The position numbers were made by a program, and so were the translations under genes. Of a DNA stretch of 64,000 nucleotides, positions 18,549-26,513 are shown one piece after another. The notes under the pieces were generated by a model. It saw only the letters and a program-made list of their open reading frames with translations, ran no database searches and was not told the DNA's origin. Location: NCBI RefSeq assembly GCF_016888005.1, contig NZ_JAFDVE010000002.1:62001-126000 (forward strand). Reading direction: 5' to 3'. The stretch comes from Phycicoccus sp. CSK15P-2. Its GTDB lineage: Bacteria; Actinomycetota; Actinomycetes; Actinomycetales; Dermatophilaceae. The first letter of the stretch is position 1. Every line of letters starts with the position of its first letter.

Positions 18549-18620
18549 CGGCTGTCATTCCCCCAGGCTGACGGCACTCCTTCCCGCGCGGCCGACGGCT
18601 CCTGCCTGGCCGGCTGACGC
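18543..18620. repeat. degenerate 22-24 bp repeats of GGCTGACGGC after fbiC
   Basis: GGCTGACGGC occurs at 18543-18552 (overlapping the fbiC stop) and 18566-18575. GGCCGACGGC is at 18590-18599 and GGCTGACGC at 18612-18620. The spacers are pyrimidine-rich. The repeats occupy the spacer just before the regulated unit at 18693. Confidence 0.6.
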
Positions 18621-18655
18621 ACCCTCCCCCTCGTCGAGCCCACTCGATGCAGAAT

Positions 18656-18689
18656 TTGAGCATCTGGTCAAAGTTGAGCGTATGCTCAA
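18656..18689 (+). promoter_or_regulatory. paired inverted-repeat operators before a TetR-linked operon
   Basis: TTGAGC-GTAT-GCTCAA (18674-18689) is a perfect palindrome ending three bases before the ATG at 18693. A second site, TTTGA-GCATCTGG-TCAAA, covers 18656-18673 and shares the TTGAGC half-site. The AT-rich sites sit where a repressor would block transcription or translation. The last gene of the unit encodes a TetR regulator, the best candidate to bind here. Confidence 0.6.
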
Positions 18690-18692
18690 ACC

Positions 18693-19610
18693 ATGAGCCA
18701 CGACGTGCCACCTCCTCCCGCACCCGGTCCCCCGTTCCCCTCCCCGATGGCGCCCGACCCGCCACCGACTTCTCGCTCGCGTCTCGTCCTGCTCCTCCTC
18801 GTCGTCGTCCTCGTCGGGATGGGCGGCGTGGGGATCGCCGCGGCGTTCGACCGCCTCGACAGCGCCCTCCTCTTCGTCGGCGTCCCCTGCCTGCTCGCCT
18901 TCCTCGTGGGGACGGTCCGGGGCCGCGGGGGATGGGGGTCGCTCTTCCAGACACTGACCGTCGTGCTCCTGCTCGCGTCCGCGCTGCTCCAGGAGGCCGC
19001 GGTCTGCGTCCTCCTCGCGGCCCCGTTCGTCTACGGCGTGGCGGCCCTCGTCTACGGCATCGTCGTCGCGCAGCGGCGGCCCACCGGCTCGTTCGCGCTC
19101 GCTCCGGTCCTCCTCGTCGTGCTCGTCGAGGGCGTGCTCCCGGGGACCCGCATCCACCCCGAGCAGTCCTCGGCGGCCGAGCGGGTCGTCGCCACCGACT
19201 GTGCGACGTTCGAGTCCGCCCTGCTCCGGGGCCCGCGGATCGACCCGGAGGCCGACCGGGGAGCCCTGCTCCGGGTGTTCCCGTACCCGACGCCGACCGC
19301 GGCGAGCGGCCGGGGCCTCGAGGTCGGCGACGGGTGGGAGCTCACCGTTGCGGGCGGGACGGTGCGCACCCGCGTCGTCGAGCGCGCGTCCGGGCACCTT
19401 CGTTTCGCCGTCGTCGACGACACGAGCCGGCTCGGCCGGTGGGTCGGGGTGCGCGCTGGGTCGCTGGACTGGCAGGAGAGCGGGGACCGCTGCACGGCGA
19501 CGATGCAGGTCGACTACGAGCGCCGGCTCGACCCGGCCCTGTGGTTCGGCCCGGTCTCCGACGTGTTCATGCACGCCGGGGTGGACGCCTTCCTCGCGGG
19601 GCTGGACTGA
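18693..19610 (+). CDS. membrane protein with C-terminal SRPBCC-like soluble region
   Basis: 305 residues. A proline-rich head (SHDVPPPPAPGPPFP) leads to about five hydrophobic helices between 32 and 145, for example LVLLLLVVVLVGMGGVGIAAAF and FALAPVLLVVLVEGVLPG. The outer or cytosolic half (about 155-305) looks like a START/SRPBCC barrel: ELTVAGGTVRTRVVERASG, WQESGDRCTATMQVDYERR and a final helix FGPVSDVFMHAGVDAFL. I do not recognise a named family. It is first in a three-gene unit (membrane protein, methyltransferase-DCC fusion, TetR) behind two palindromic sites. Confidence 0.6.
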   Translation: MSHDVPPPPAPGPPFPSPMAPDPPPTSRSRLVLLLLVVVLVGMGGVGIAAAFDRLDSALLFVGVPCLLAFLVGTVRGRGGWGSLFQTLTVVLLLASALLQEAAVCVLLAAPFVYGVAALVYGIVVAQRRPTGSFALAPVLLVVLVEGVLPGTRIHPEQSSAAERVVATDCATFESALLRGPRIDPEADRGALLRVFPYPTPTAASGRGLEVGDGWELTVAGGTVRTRVVERASGHLRFAVVDDTSRLGRWVGVRAGSLDWQESGDRCTATMQVDYERRLDPALWFGPVSDVFMHAGVDAFLAGLD

Positions 19611-19612
19611 CC

Positions 19613-20878
19613 ATGGGTGCTGCAGCCCTGCGCAACGCCACGCTCGCGCTGCCGTTGCTGCTCGTCGCGCTCGCTGCCGGATGGCGGGTCCGCTCCGGCG
19701 ACCTGGCGGGCCGTGTCCCCGCGGCCGTGCTCGCCACGCTGCTCGCGTGGGTCGGGGTCGTCGCGGTCGAGTCGGCCGGGTCGTGGTGGACGGTGGCGCC
19801 CGGGCCCACGACGGTGCTCGGCCTGCCGCTCGAGACGAGCCTCGGTTGGGCCCTCGCGTGGGGTGCCCTGCCCGTGCTCGCCGGCGGTCGAGTGCTCCTG
19901 TGGTGGGCCGGCTTCCTGTGGGTGGACGTGCTCGTCGTCCCTCGGCTCGACCCGCTCGTACGGCTGGGTGAGCACTGGCTTCTCGGCGAGGCACTGCTCC
20001 TCGTCCTCGTGGCGGCGCCGGCCCTCGCCCTCGGCAGGCTCACCGTGTCGCGCCGGCACCTGCCGACCCGGGTCGTGCTCCAGGTCGTGACCTTCACCGG
20101 GCTCTTCGGATGGGCCGCCCCGACGCTCGCGCTCGCGGCCGACGGTCTCGGCTGGGCCGACGTCGTCGACCACGGGCTCGTCGGGCGCACGCTGCTGCTC
20201 GTCGCCGCCGTCGGGGTCGGCGTCCCCGTGCTCGCCGCCGTCGCCGAGCTCGCGCGGGTCGGGCGCGGCACGCCCTTCCCGTGGGACCCGCCGGACCGGC
20301 TCGTGACGAGCGGGCCGTACGCCTACGTGCGCAACCCGATGCAGTCGGGGATGTGCCTCCTCCTCGTGCTCCTCGCCGTCGCGGCGGGGTCGTGGACGCT
20401 CGGTCTCGGCGTGCTCGTCGCCGCGACGTTCGCGCTCGCCGTGGCCGAGCCGCACGAGCACGCGACGCTCGCCGTGCGCTGGCCCGGCTACCCGTCCTAC
20501 CGCAGGGCCGTCCGCCCCTGGGTGCCCCGCTGGACGCCGGTCGCCGACGACCCCGCGACCCTCTGGGTGTCCGAGACGTGCGGGCTGTGCCGGGCGACGG
20601 GGCACACGGTCGAGGGCTTGCGTCCGTCGGGGGTCCGCCTGCGGCCGGCCGAGTCGGCGCCGGTGGTCCTGACCCGGATGCGGTGGTGCGCCGGCGACAC
20701 CGACGACCGCGGCGTCGCGGCCCTGGCTCGCGCCCTCGAGCGGACCCGGCTGCCCTGGGCCTGGGTGGGATGGCTCGTGCGGCTCCCCGTGCTCGGCACG
20801 GGCGTCCAGGTCGTGGCCGACGCCTGCGGCCTGGGTCCACGCGTCCTGCCGGCCGAGCCGGGAGAATCGTGGGCGTGA
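19613..20878 (+). CDS. isoprenylcysteine methyltransferase-like membrane protein fused to a DCC-type CxxC domain
   Basis: 421 residues. About eight hydrophobic helices lead to an ICMT/NnrU-like methyltransferase core near residues 225-300: TSGPYAYVRNPMQSG and AEPHEHATLAVRWPGYPSYRR-type motifs, the SAM-binding signature of membrane methyltransferases. From about 315 the protein continues as WVSETCGLCRATGHTV, then DRGVAALARALERTRLPW and VGWLVRLPVLGTGVQVV. This resembles the DUF393/DCC thiol-disulfide oxidoreductase family, with CGLC in place of the usual DCGFC. It overlaps the TetR gene start (GTGA). Lipid or quinone-like methylation is conceivable; the substrate is unknown. Confidence 0.65.
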   Translation: MGAAALRNATLALPLLLVALAAGWRVRSGDLAGRVPAAVLATLLAWVGVVAVESAGSWWTVAPGPTTVLGLPLETSLGWALAWGALPVLAGGRVLLWWAGFLWVDVLVVPRLDPLVRLGEHWLLGEALLLVLVAAPALALGRLTVSRRHLPTRVVLQVVTFTGLFGWAAPTLALAADGLGWADVVDHGLVGRTLLLVAAVGVGVPVLAAVAELARVGRGTPFPWDPPDRLVTSGPYAYVRNPMQSGMCLLLVLLAVAAGSWTLGLGVLVAATFALAVAEPHEHATLAVRWPGYPSYRRAVRPWVPRWTPVADDPATLWVSETCGLCRATGHTVEGLRPSGVRLRPAESAPVVLTRMRWCAGDTDDRGVAALARALERTRLPWAWVGWLVRLPVLGTGVQVVADACGLGPRVLPAEPGESWA

Positions 20879-21513
20879 GCACCGACGAGACCCGCCGTTC
20901 CCTCCTGGACGCCGCCGTCCGGCTCACGGCCCGGGAGGGCCCACGAGGTCTGACCGCCCGGGCCATCGGCGCCGAGGCCAGGGTGAACCAGGCGCTCATC
21001 TTCTACCACTTCGGCGGGGTCGACGGTCTGCTGCGGACCGCGTACGCGGAGGCCACCCGGGCCATGGTGGCGGACTACGCCGGACAGCTCGAGACAGCGA
21101 GCACCTTCACGGAGCTCTACGCCGTCGGGCAGCGGCTGGGGGAGCGGTCGCGCCAGGACGGGAGCGCGGCGCTCCTCACGCAGGTCATGGCGGCGGCGCA
21201 CCACGACGACGAGATGGCCGCTGCCCTCGCCGACTCGCTCGGTGTCTGGCGGGAGGTCGTCACCGCCGCGGTCCGGCGGGTCGTCGGGCTCTCGGGCCTC
21301 GCCGACGCCCTCGACCCCGAGCCGCTCGCTGCCTCGCTGGCGGCGTCGACCATCGGCATGGTCGCCGTGGACGCCCTGCCGGGGCGACCGCTCGGGCGGA
21401 CCATGGAGGGGGTCGCCCCCGTCCCACGCGCCGTCGACGTCCTCCTCGCCCGGTTCCCGCGCGCGCTCGTCCGGCGGCTGGCGCGGACGACGGTCAGTGG
21501 GCGACGACGTTGA
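20875..21513 (+). CDS. TetR/AcrR family transcriptional regulator
   Basis: 212 residues from the GTG at 20875, with GGAGA nine bases upstream; a GTG at 20869 is possible. RRSLLDAAVRLTAREG, LTARAIGAEARVNQALIFYHFGG form the TetR helix-turn-helix (residues about 5-50). The C-terminal ligand domain is helical and alanine-rich. It is the last gene of the unit starting at 18693 and probably represses it through the palindromes at 18656-18689. Its 3' end overlaps the convergent GH25 gene by 20 bases. Confidence 0.88.
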   Translation: MSTDETRRSLLDAAVRLTAREGPRGLTARAIGAEARVNQALIFYHFGGVDGLLRTAYAEATRAMVADYAGQLETASTFTELYAVGQRLGERSRQDGSAALLTQVMAAAHHDDEMAAALADSLGVWREVVTAAVRRVVGLSGLADALDPEPLAASLAASTIGMVAVDALPGRPLGRTMEGVAPVPRAVDVLLARFPRALVRRLARTTVSGRRR

Positions 21514-22189
21514 GGTCGACCCCGCCGTCGACCCCGTTCACGTGGGCCCGGCTGCTCACCTGCCACCATGCCCAGTCGCCGCCGGGCCGGCGCAGGAGCC
21601 GCCGGACCCACCGGTCGCGGTCGGCGAGGTCGACCGGCAGGGGGTAGACCTGCGCGAAGTCGTCGAGGAGGTAGAGGACGACGCGCTGTCCCGTCTCGGC
21701 CTCGACCCGGTCGACGAAGGTGCGCAGCCGCTCCGTGACGACGTCGGCGGACGGCCGGTCGGAGCAGTTGCCGCTCAGCTCGAGGTCGACGACCGGTAGC
21801 AGCGCGGTGTCGTTCGCGCCGACCTCGGCGAGCCGCCCGAGCAGGTTCGCGGCCTGCTCCTCGCCGGAGCGGCACAGCGTGAAGAAGTGGTAGGCGCCGA
21901 CCTCGAGGCCGGCCTCGCGCGCCCCCGCCCAGTTCTCGGTGAACCGCTCGTCCTCGTACGTCGCACCTTCGGACGCCTTGAGGTAGGCGAGCCCGACGTC
22001 GTCGCCCGCCACGGCCGCCCAGTCGATGTCCCGCTGGTGGTTGGACACGTCGATGCCGTACCGCTCGCCCTCGGCGAGCCCCGGCCGGTAGCGGGGCAGT
22101 GCCACCGCATACGCCAGCCACCCCAGCAGCGCGACGACGAGCAGGAGGCCGCCGAGCGCCGCCGTCCACCGTCCGACCCGTCGCGCCAC
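21494..22189 (-). CDS. GH25 family lysozyme (1,4-beta-N-acetylmuramidase), membrane-anchored
   Basis: 231 residues. An N-terminal hydrophobic helix (AALGGLLLVVALLGWLAYAV, about 11-30) serves as signal or anchor. YGIDVSNHQRDIDWAAV is the GH25 entry motif with the first catalytic Asp. VGAYHFFTLCRSGEEQAANL and LLPVVDLELSGNC (DxE) complete the active site. WAWWQVSSRAHVNGVDGGVDLN is the conserved end of the barrel. It hydrolyses peptidoglycan glycan strands. Two cysteines (in TLCRSG and SGNCSD) could form a disulfide outside the membrane. Confidence 0.9.
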   Translation of the reverse strand: MARRVGRWTAALGGLLLVVALLGWLAYAVALPRYRPGLAEGERYGIDVSNHQRDIDWAAVAGDDVGLAYLKASEGATYEDERFTENWAGAREAGLEVGAYHFFTLCRSGEEQAANLLGRLAEVGANDTALLPVVDLELSGNCSDRPSADVVTERLRTFVDRVEAETGQRVVLYLLDDFAQVYPLPVDLADRDRWVRRLLRRPGGDWAWWQVSSRAHVNGVDGGVDLNVVAH

Positions 22190-22254
22190 GCCCCGACCCT
22201 AGGTGGTGTGGACAGAGGCCTTGGCACCACCCCGACGGGGGCGCTCGGTACGGC

Positions 22255-24396
22255 TCAGGCCGGGCCCGCCGGGGCCGGCGCGTGCGAGGAGGAGGTGCCG
22301 GGTCGGTGGGTGGGTCGCACGCGGGAACAGACGGCGTCGACGAGGGCGTCGGTCCCCTTCGCCAGATGCCGCCGGAACGTGCTGAACGGGAGCCCGAGCC
22401 GAGCCGCCGCGGCCTCCTGGGTCGAGGGCCCCCTGAGGTAGGTGGTCGCGACGGCGCGGCAGTGCTTGACCCGCGCGGGCTCGTCCGCCATGTCCTTGAC
22501 GATCCCGCGGATGAGCCGCCGCACGTCGTCGGGGTCGGGCCCCGGGTCGACGACGCCCCAGCGGGCCAGGGGGGTCGCCGCGACGGCGTCGTCGTCGGAC
22601 CAGTGCCGCAGGAGGTCTCGCACCGCGGCACCGACGTCCTCGCGGTCCGGCCCCGGCACCTCGTCGGCCGGGGGCACGGGGTCGGTCCGCCGCGTCCAGA
22701 GCTCGTGCACGAGGTCGATGTAGCCGGCGAGCGGGCTGCTGCTCCAGTCGTGCTCGAAGAGCTGCCAGCGCTGGTCGTCCTCGGGGGTCGCCGGCCCGGT
22801 GCAGAGGTGATGGCCCAGCTCCGCCATCCGGTCCGTCATGGCCGAGCCGAGGGGCAGTGCGATGTACGACAGGGCGAGCGCAGGGCCGGCCCGGGCGATC
22901 TCCCGGTGCCACTGACGGACGAGCGGGTCCGACGGTCCGAGTGGGTCGTCGGGTGCCGAGGACAGGAGGAACCGCACGAGCCCGACCGTCCCTCCTGCGG
23001 GCACGCCGCGGTCCACCGCGCGCGCCCACGCGGCCGCGGCGACGGGGTCGGCGTCATCCGGGTGGCCCGCGGCCGTGAGGGTCAGCCAGGCGACACAGGC
23101 CACCGGAGTGGCGTCCTCCGCGGACCCGAACACCGTGAATGCCCCCGGACGTGCCCTCAGCCAGTGCTCGAGCCGCGGCCGGTCGGCCTCCGGGAGCGAT
23201 TCGTCGGCGAGCGCCCGGACGACGTCCGGCAGCCGGTCGCCGAGGTCGAGAGGGACGAGGTCGCCGGTGCCGTCGACGGCTGCCGCCCACCCCGACGGCC
23301 GGCACAGGTGCAGCAGCTCGTCCGCGGCGTCGGCCGCCTCCGCGCCACCGCCGAGGGCACGGTCGCGGTGGTAGTGCCACGCGGCCGCACGGAGACGCTC
23401 GTGGCTCACCGGGTCGCGCCACCGGTGCGACGTCGTGAGCAGGATCGTCGTGAGCCGGTTGAGTCGCAGGCCCGTCGGGCCGGACACCACGCAGGGGAGG
23501 GTGTTGAGCCAGGCGAACTCACGGGCCGCGGCCTCCTGGTCCAGGACGGTCGTCAGCAGGTCGACGGTGACCGTGCGGGACTGCGCAGCCACTGCCAGGA
23601 CGGTCCGGTGGGACAGCTGGTCGGCGGGGTCGAGGATGCGGTCGAGGAGCACGTTGACGAGGTCCGCCCGCGGTTCCCAGGGGCCGTCGTGTCCGCGCGC
23701 GTCGTCGGCGGCCAGCGAGAGGGCGAGCGGGTTCCCCGAGGCGAACGCCAGCACGCCGGGCTGTGCCGCCGAGGGGACCCCGCGCCGGTCGACGACCGAC
23801 CGCGCGGCAGCCCGCGAGAGGCCACGCAGCCGCCTCGTCGTGGAGAGGGAGTGCCACCCCGGGTCGGTGCTCCACTCCGGGTCGGGACGGCGGCGGCTCG
23901 CGACGACGGCGACCGCGTCCTCCGGCAGGAGAGGGAGGACGGAGGACCGGAGCGCCTCCTCGACGCCCGGCTCCTGGTCGACGGCGTCGACGACGAGCAC
24001 ACGCGGTCCCGCAGCGTCGCGGGCGTCCAGCATCTCGTGGGCCGCGGCCCACAGCCGGGCGTCGGTAGAGCTGGTGGGCGCGAGGTCCGGACCGGGAACG
24101 GGGCGCCGTACCGCCGGGCCCTCGGCCGGCAGGCGAGCCGCGTCGACCTGGACGACGAGACAGCCGCGGTCCGCCGCGCGGTCGGCCAGCTGCCCGAGCA
24201 GCGTCGACTTGCCGGACCCGACCGGACCGTGGACGAGCAGGATGCGTGGGACGTCCGGACCACCGGCGAGCATCCGGTCGAAGACCTCGATCTCGGCATC
24301 CCGGCTCACCAGCCCGCGTCGTCTGGCGTCCTGGAGCCGTCCCGCCAGGGACCGCGTGGTCCCGATCGCGTCGGACCCGGGGCTCCCTCCGCTCAT
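22255..24396 (-). CDS. large STAND-like ATPase with putative C-terminal helix-turn-helix
   Basis: 713 residues. After a 30-residue head, VSRDAEIEVFDRMLAG and Walker A GPVGSGKST (57-65) begin an AAA/STAND nucleotide-binding domain. Walker B is RVLVVDAVDQE (about 132-142) and VAVVASRRRPD looks like sensor 1. A long helical middle part (about 300-620) has no recognised repeats. The C-terminal 50 residues (GPSTQEAAAARLGLPFSTFRRHLAKGTDALV) read as a sigma-region-4 or LuxR-like helix-turn-helix. I infer an ATP-dependent transcription regulator. It lies downstream of, and in the same direction as, the five secreted-protein genes but behind a strong hairpin, so it probably has its own promoter. Confidence 0.65.
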   Translation of the reverse strand: MSGGSPGSDAIGTTRSLAGRLQDARRRGLVSRDAEIEVFDRMLAGGPDVPRILLVHGPVGSGKSTLLGQLADRAADRGCLVVQVDAARLPAEGPAVRRPVPGPDLAPTSSTDARLWAAAHEMLDARDAAGPRVLVVDAVDQEPGVEEALRSSVLPLLPEDAVAVVASRRRPDPEWSTDPGWHSLSTTRRLRGLSRAAARSVVDRRGVPSAAQPGVLAFASGNPLALSLAADDARGHDGPWEPRADLVNVLLDRILDPADQLSHRTVLAVAAQSRTVTVDLLTTVLDQEAAAREFAWLNTLPCVVSGPTGLRLNRLTTILLTTSHRWRDPVSHERLRAAAWHYHRDRALGGGAEAADAADELLHLCRPSGWAAAVDGTGDLVPLDLGDRLPDVVRALADESLPEADRPRLEHWLRARPGAFTVFGSAEDATPVACVAWLTLTAAGHPDDADPVAAAAWARAVDRGVPAGGTVGLVRFLLSSAPDDPLGPSDPLVRQWHREIARAGPALALSYIALPLGSAMTDRMAELGHHLCTGPATPEDDQRWQLFEHDWSSSPLAGYIDLVHELWTRRTDPVPPADEVPGPDREDVGAAVRDLLRHWSDDDAVAATPLARWGVVDPGPDPDDVRRLIRGIVKDMADEPARVKHCRAVATTYLRGPSTQEAAAARLGLPFSTFRRHLAKGTDALVDAVCSRVRPTHRPGTSSSHAPAPAGPA

Positions 24397-24517
24397 CGGT
24401 TCCCTTCGGCTCTCCCGTGCCGAGCCCCCGGTGGCTCCGGGGCGGGGCAGCGGCGTGGACGTTCACCTACCACGACGCCCCCATCGTGACACCGTTGTCA
24501 GCATCCGTCTCGCCGAG

Positions 24518-24569
24518 CCGGCCGGGCCCGGGCCCCTGGGCCCGGACCCGTGGGCCCAGGCCCGGCCGG
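24518..24569 (-). terminator. strong GC-rich hairpin after the secreted-protein gene array
   Basis: CCGGCCGGGCC at 24518-24528 pairs with 24559-24569, and an inner CTGGGC/GCCCAG pair extends the structure. It lies about 105 bases past the last of the five small genes and before the ATPase gene, so it can terminate that operon. No other feature is evident in the 277-base gap. Confidence 0.6.
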
Positions 24570-24673
24570 GGGCCGTCCGCACCCTGCGCACAGGCGCGGA
24601 CCCGGCCACCGGCTGCGCGTAAGCGCTGGCCGGGCGGCCGGGTCCGACGGCTGGGAGTCGCCGTCACCCCTGG

Positions 24674-25084
24674 TCAGAAGGGGTGGAACACGACGCGGTT
24701 GTCCTCGGGGCGGTCCCACAGGCCGTAGAAGGCCCAGTTGCGGTAGCCGCCGTCGCCCTTGCGGACGAACTCCCCGTCCCCGCTGAACGCGTACCAGAGG
24801 TACACGCGGTTGTCGTTCTCCTGGCAGCCGTGGGCGACGATGCGTCCGGACCGCTCGACGGCCCCGAACCGGAACGAGGACATCCGGTCCTCGCGGAAGA
24901 CGATGATGTTGTCGTCCGCGTAGCCGCTGTCCTTGATCTCGTCGACCGTGACCCGCAGGTCGCAGTTGTTCGTGATGTCCGTCGGGTCGGCGCTCGCGGC
25001 CGGTGCGGCGACCGTGCTCGCGACCGCCGCGGCTCCGCCGGCGAGCGCGAGGGCTGCGCTCCGTCGCTTCGTGGTGGTGGTCAT
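24674..25084 (-). CDS. small secreted protein of the GDGGY-NWAF module family (copy 5)
   Basis: 136 residues; GAAGGAG precedes the ATG. A basic head (MTTTTKRRS) and ALALAGGAAAVASTVAAPAASA form a cleavable export signal, leaving about 105 residues. The mature part runs NNCDLRVTVDEI, NIIVFREDR, VERSGRI, a second Cys in HGCQEN, YLWYAFSGDGEFVRKGDGGYR and NWAFYGLWDRPEDNRVVFHPF in two overlapping stretches. The two cysteines align with those of the next two genes and may form one disulfide. I recognise no named domain. It is the last gene of a five-gene tandem array. Confidence 0.75.
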   Translation of the reverse strand: MTTTTKRRSAALALAGGAAAVASTVAAPAASADPTDITNNCDLRVTVDEIKDSGYADDNIIVFREDRMSSFRFGAVERSGRIVAHGCQENDNRVYLWYAFSGDGEFVRKGDGGYRNWAFYGLWDRPEDNRVVFHPF

Positions 25085-25124
25085 CGGGTCTCCTTCCTCG
25101 GGTTCGTCAGATGTCCGCGGGCAC

Positions 25125-25538
25125 TCAGAACGGGTGGAACACGACGCGGTTGTCGTCGCGGTCGAACACGCCGTAGAAGGCCCAGTTGCGGTAGCCGCCG
25201 TCGCCGGAGCGGACGAACTCCCCGGCGCCGTCGAAGACGACCCACTTGTACGTGTGCGTGTAGATGTCGTTGCATCCCTGGTCCTGGAACTCGCCGCTGC
25301 GGGCGACGTCCTCGAAGTGCGAGGACTCCTCGCGCTCGGACATCCAGACGATGACGTTGGAGTCCGTCTTGTCGCCGTAGTCCTGGATCTGCTCGACCGT
25401 CTTGCTCAGGTCGCAGGGGTCCCGGAGGAACGTCGGCTCCTCGGCATGGGCCGCCGGCGCGAGGACGACCGTCGCGGCGAGGGTCGCGGCGCCGGCCAGG
25501 GCGGCGGTACGGGTGCGGGTGAAGGCGGTGCTGGTCAT
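25125..25538 (-). CDS. small secreted protein of the GDGGY-NWAF module family (copy 4)
   Basis: 137 residues from the ATG at 25538, preceded by AGGAGAAG; in-frame codons further upstream overlap the neighbouring gene and were discarded. The signal peptide (AALAGAATLAATVVLAPAAHA) ends near residue 30. The mature protein has CDLSKTVEQI, NVIVWMSERE, VARSGEFQDQGC, YKWVVFDGAGEFVRSGDGGY and RNWAFYGVFDRDDNRVVFHPF. It is the closest relative of the 24674 gene and ends with the same six residues. Functions in this family are unknown to me. Confidence 0.75.
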   Translation of the reverse strand: MTSTAFTRTRTAALAGAATLAATVVLAPAAHAEEPTFLRDPCDLSKTVEQIQDYGDKTDSNVIVWMSEREESSHFEDVARSGEFQDQGCNDIYTHTYKWVVFDGAGEFVRSGDGGYRNWAFYGVFDRDDNRVVFHPF

Positions 25539-25566
25539 GGTGCTTCTCCTGTCGGGTTCGGCGGGC

Positions 25567-25965
25567 TCAGCGGTCGTGGAAGATGACGTGGGTGTCCTCG
25601 GGGCGGTCCCAGCTGCCGTAGAAGGCCCAGTTGCGGTAGCCGCCGTCGCCGTCCCGCCAGAACTCGCCGTAGTCGAACACGGCCCAGTGGTAGTGGCCGA
25701 CCTCGTTGGTGAAGCCACAGGCGATCTTGCCCTCGCTGCCCGAGGCCGCGACCCCGTGCAGGTCGGCCGAGCCGAAGCTGCTGTCCTTCCAGACGATGAT
25801 GTTGTACTCGTCGTTGGTGTCCCAGGCGCGCAGCTCGTCGACCTTCGTGCTGAGGTCGCAGGTGTCGAAGTCCGAGGCGGCGGCGGGCTGCATGCCCACG
25901 GCGGTGATGGTCGTGGCGGTCGCTGCGGCTGCGGCCGCGGCGGCGATGCGTCGGATGGTGCTCAT
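25567..25965 (-). CDS. small secreted protein of the GDGGY-NWAF module family (copy 3)
   Basis: 132 residues. A signal peptide of very low complexity (RRIAAAAAAAATATTITAVG) ends at about residue 30 (QPAAAS). The mature part has CDLSTKVDELRAW, YNIIVWKDSS, VAASGSEGKIACG, YHWAVFDYGEFWRDGDGGY and RNWAFYGSWDRPEDTHVIFHD. The Cys pair and the NIIVW/VASG core match copies 4 and 5. The gene follows copy 2 after 61 bases, and the 28-base gap to copy 4 argues for one transcript. Confidence 0.75.
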   Translation of the reverse strand: MSTIRRIAAAAAAAATATTITAVGMQPAAASDFDTCDLSTKVDELRAWDTNDEYNIIVWKDSSFGSADLHGVAASGSEGKIACGFTNEVGHYHWAVFDYGEFWRDGDGGYRNWAFYGSWDRPEDTHVIFHDR

Positions 25966-26026
25966 GGACGTTCTCCTTCGGTCGTCGGGGGAGTCCCGGA
26001 TGGTGTGCGGGTGGTGGTCGCGGGCG

Positions 26027-26464
26027 TCACCGGACGTGGATGGTCATCCCGTCGCGGTCGTACCAGCCCTTGAAGGCCCAGTTGATGTAGCCGCCGTCGC
26101 CGTTGCGGGTGAAGGACCCGCCGTCGACGATCCACATGCCGTAGTAGACGTCCCCGTACTTGACGTTGGCGTACAGGCGGGTGTCGTCGGACGAGAAGCT
26201 CGCGTCCGGGACGGGGCTGAGGTTGCTCATGACGACGGTGTGGTTGCCGCCGGCCGCGTCGAAGGCGGCGGCGACCGACTCGCGGACGAAGTCGCCGCGG
26301 CTGCGGTCGGACTGCGCGTCGATCGCGGCGGCCACCTTGACACCGTCGACGCCGTCGGCCTTGTGGATCGAGACGGTGACGTCCTCCGCGGAGGCAGGGC
26401 CGGCCGTGGCGAGGCCGAGGCCGAACACGGCGACGAGGGCGAGGATGATCGCTCGGAGCTTCAT
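26027..26464 (-). CDS. small secreted protein of the GDGGY-NWAF module family (copy 2, divergent)
   Basis: 145 residues from the ATG at 26464, with AGGAGAAG upstream. The signal peptide is MKLRAIILALVAVFGLGLATAGPASA. The N-terminal half of the mature protein differs from copies 3-5 (HKADGVDGVKVAAAIDAQ, FVRESVAAAFDAAGGNHTVV) and lacks the cysteine pair. The C-terminal module is conserved: YYGMWIVDGGSFTRNGDGGY and INWAFKGWYDRDGMTIHVR. So the array pairs a shared C-terminal module with variable N-terminal parts. Confidence 0.72.
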   Translation of the reverse strand: MKLRAIILALVAVFGLGLATAGPASAEDVTVSIHKADGVDGVKVAAAIDAQSDRSRGDFVRESVAAAFDAAGGNHTVVMSNLSPVPDASFSSDDTRLYANVKYGDVYYGMWIVDGGSFTRNGDGGYINWAFKGWYDRDGMTIHVR

Positions 26465-26513
26465 GGTGTCTTCTCCTGGTGGGTCGGTGGGGGGATGCGG
26501 TGGGCGGCTGCCG

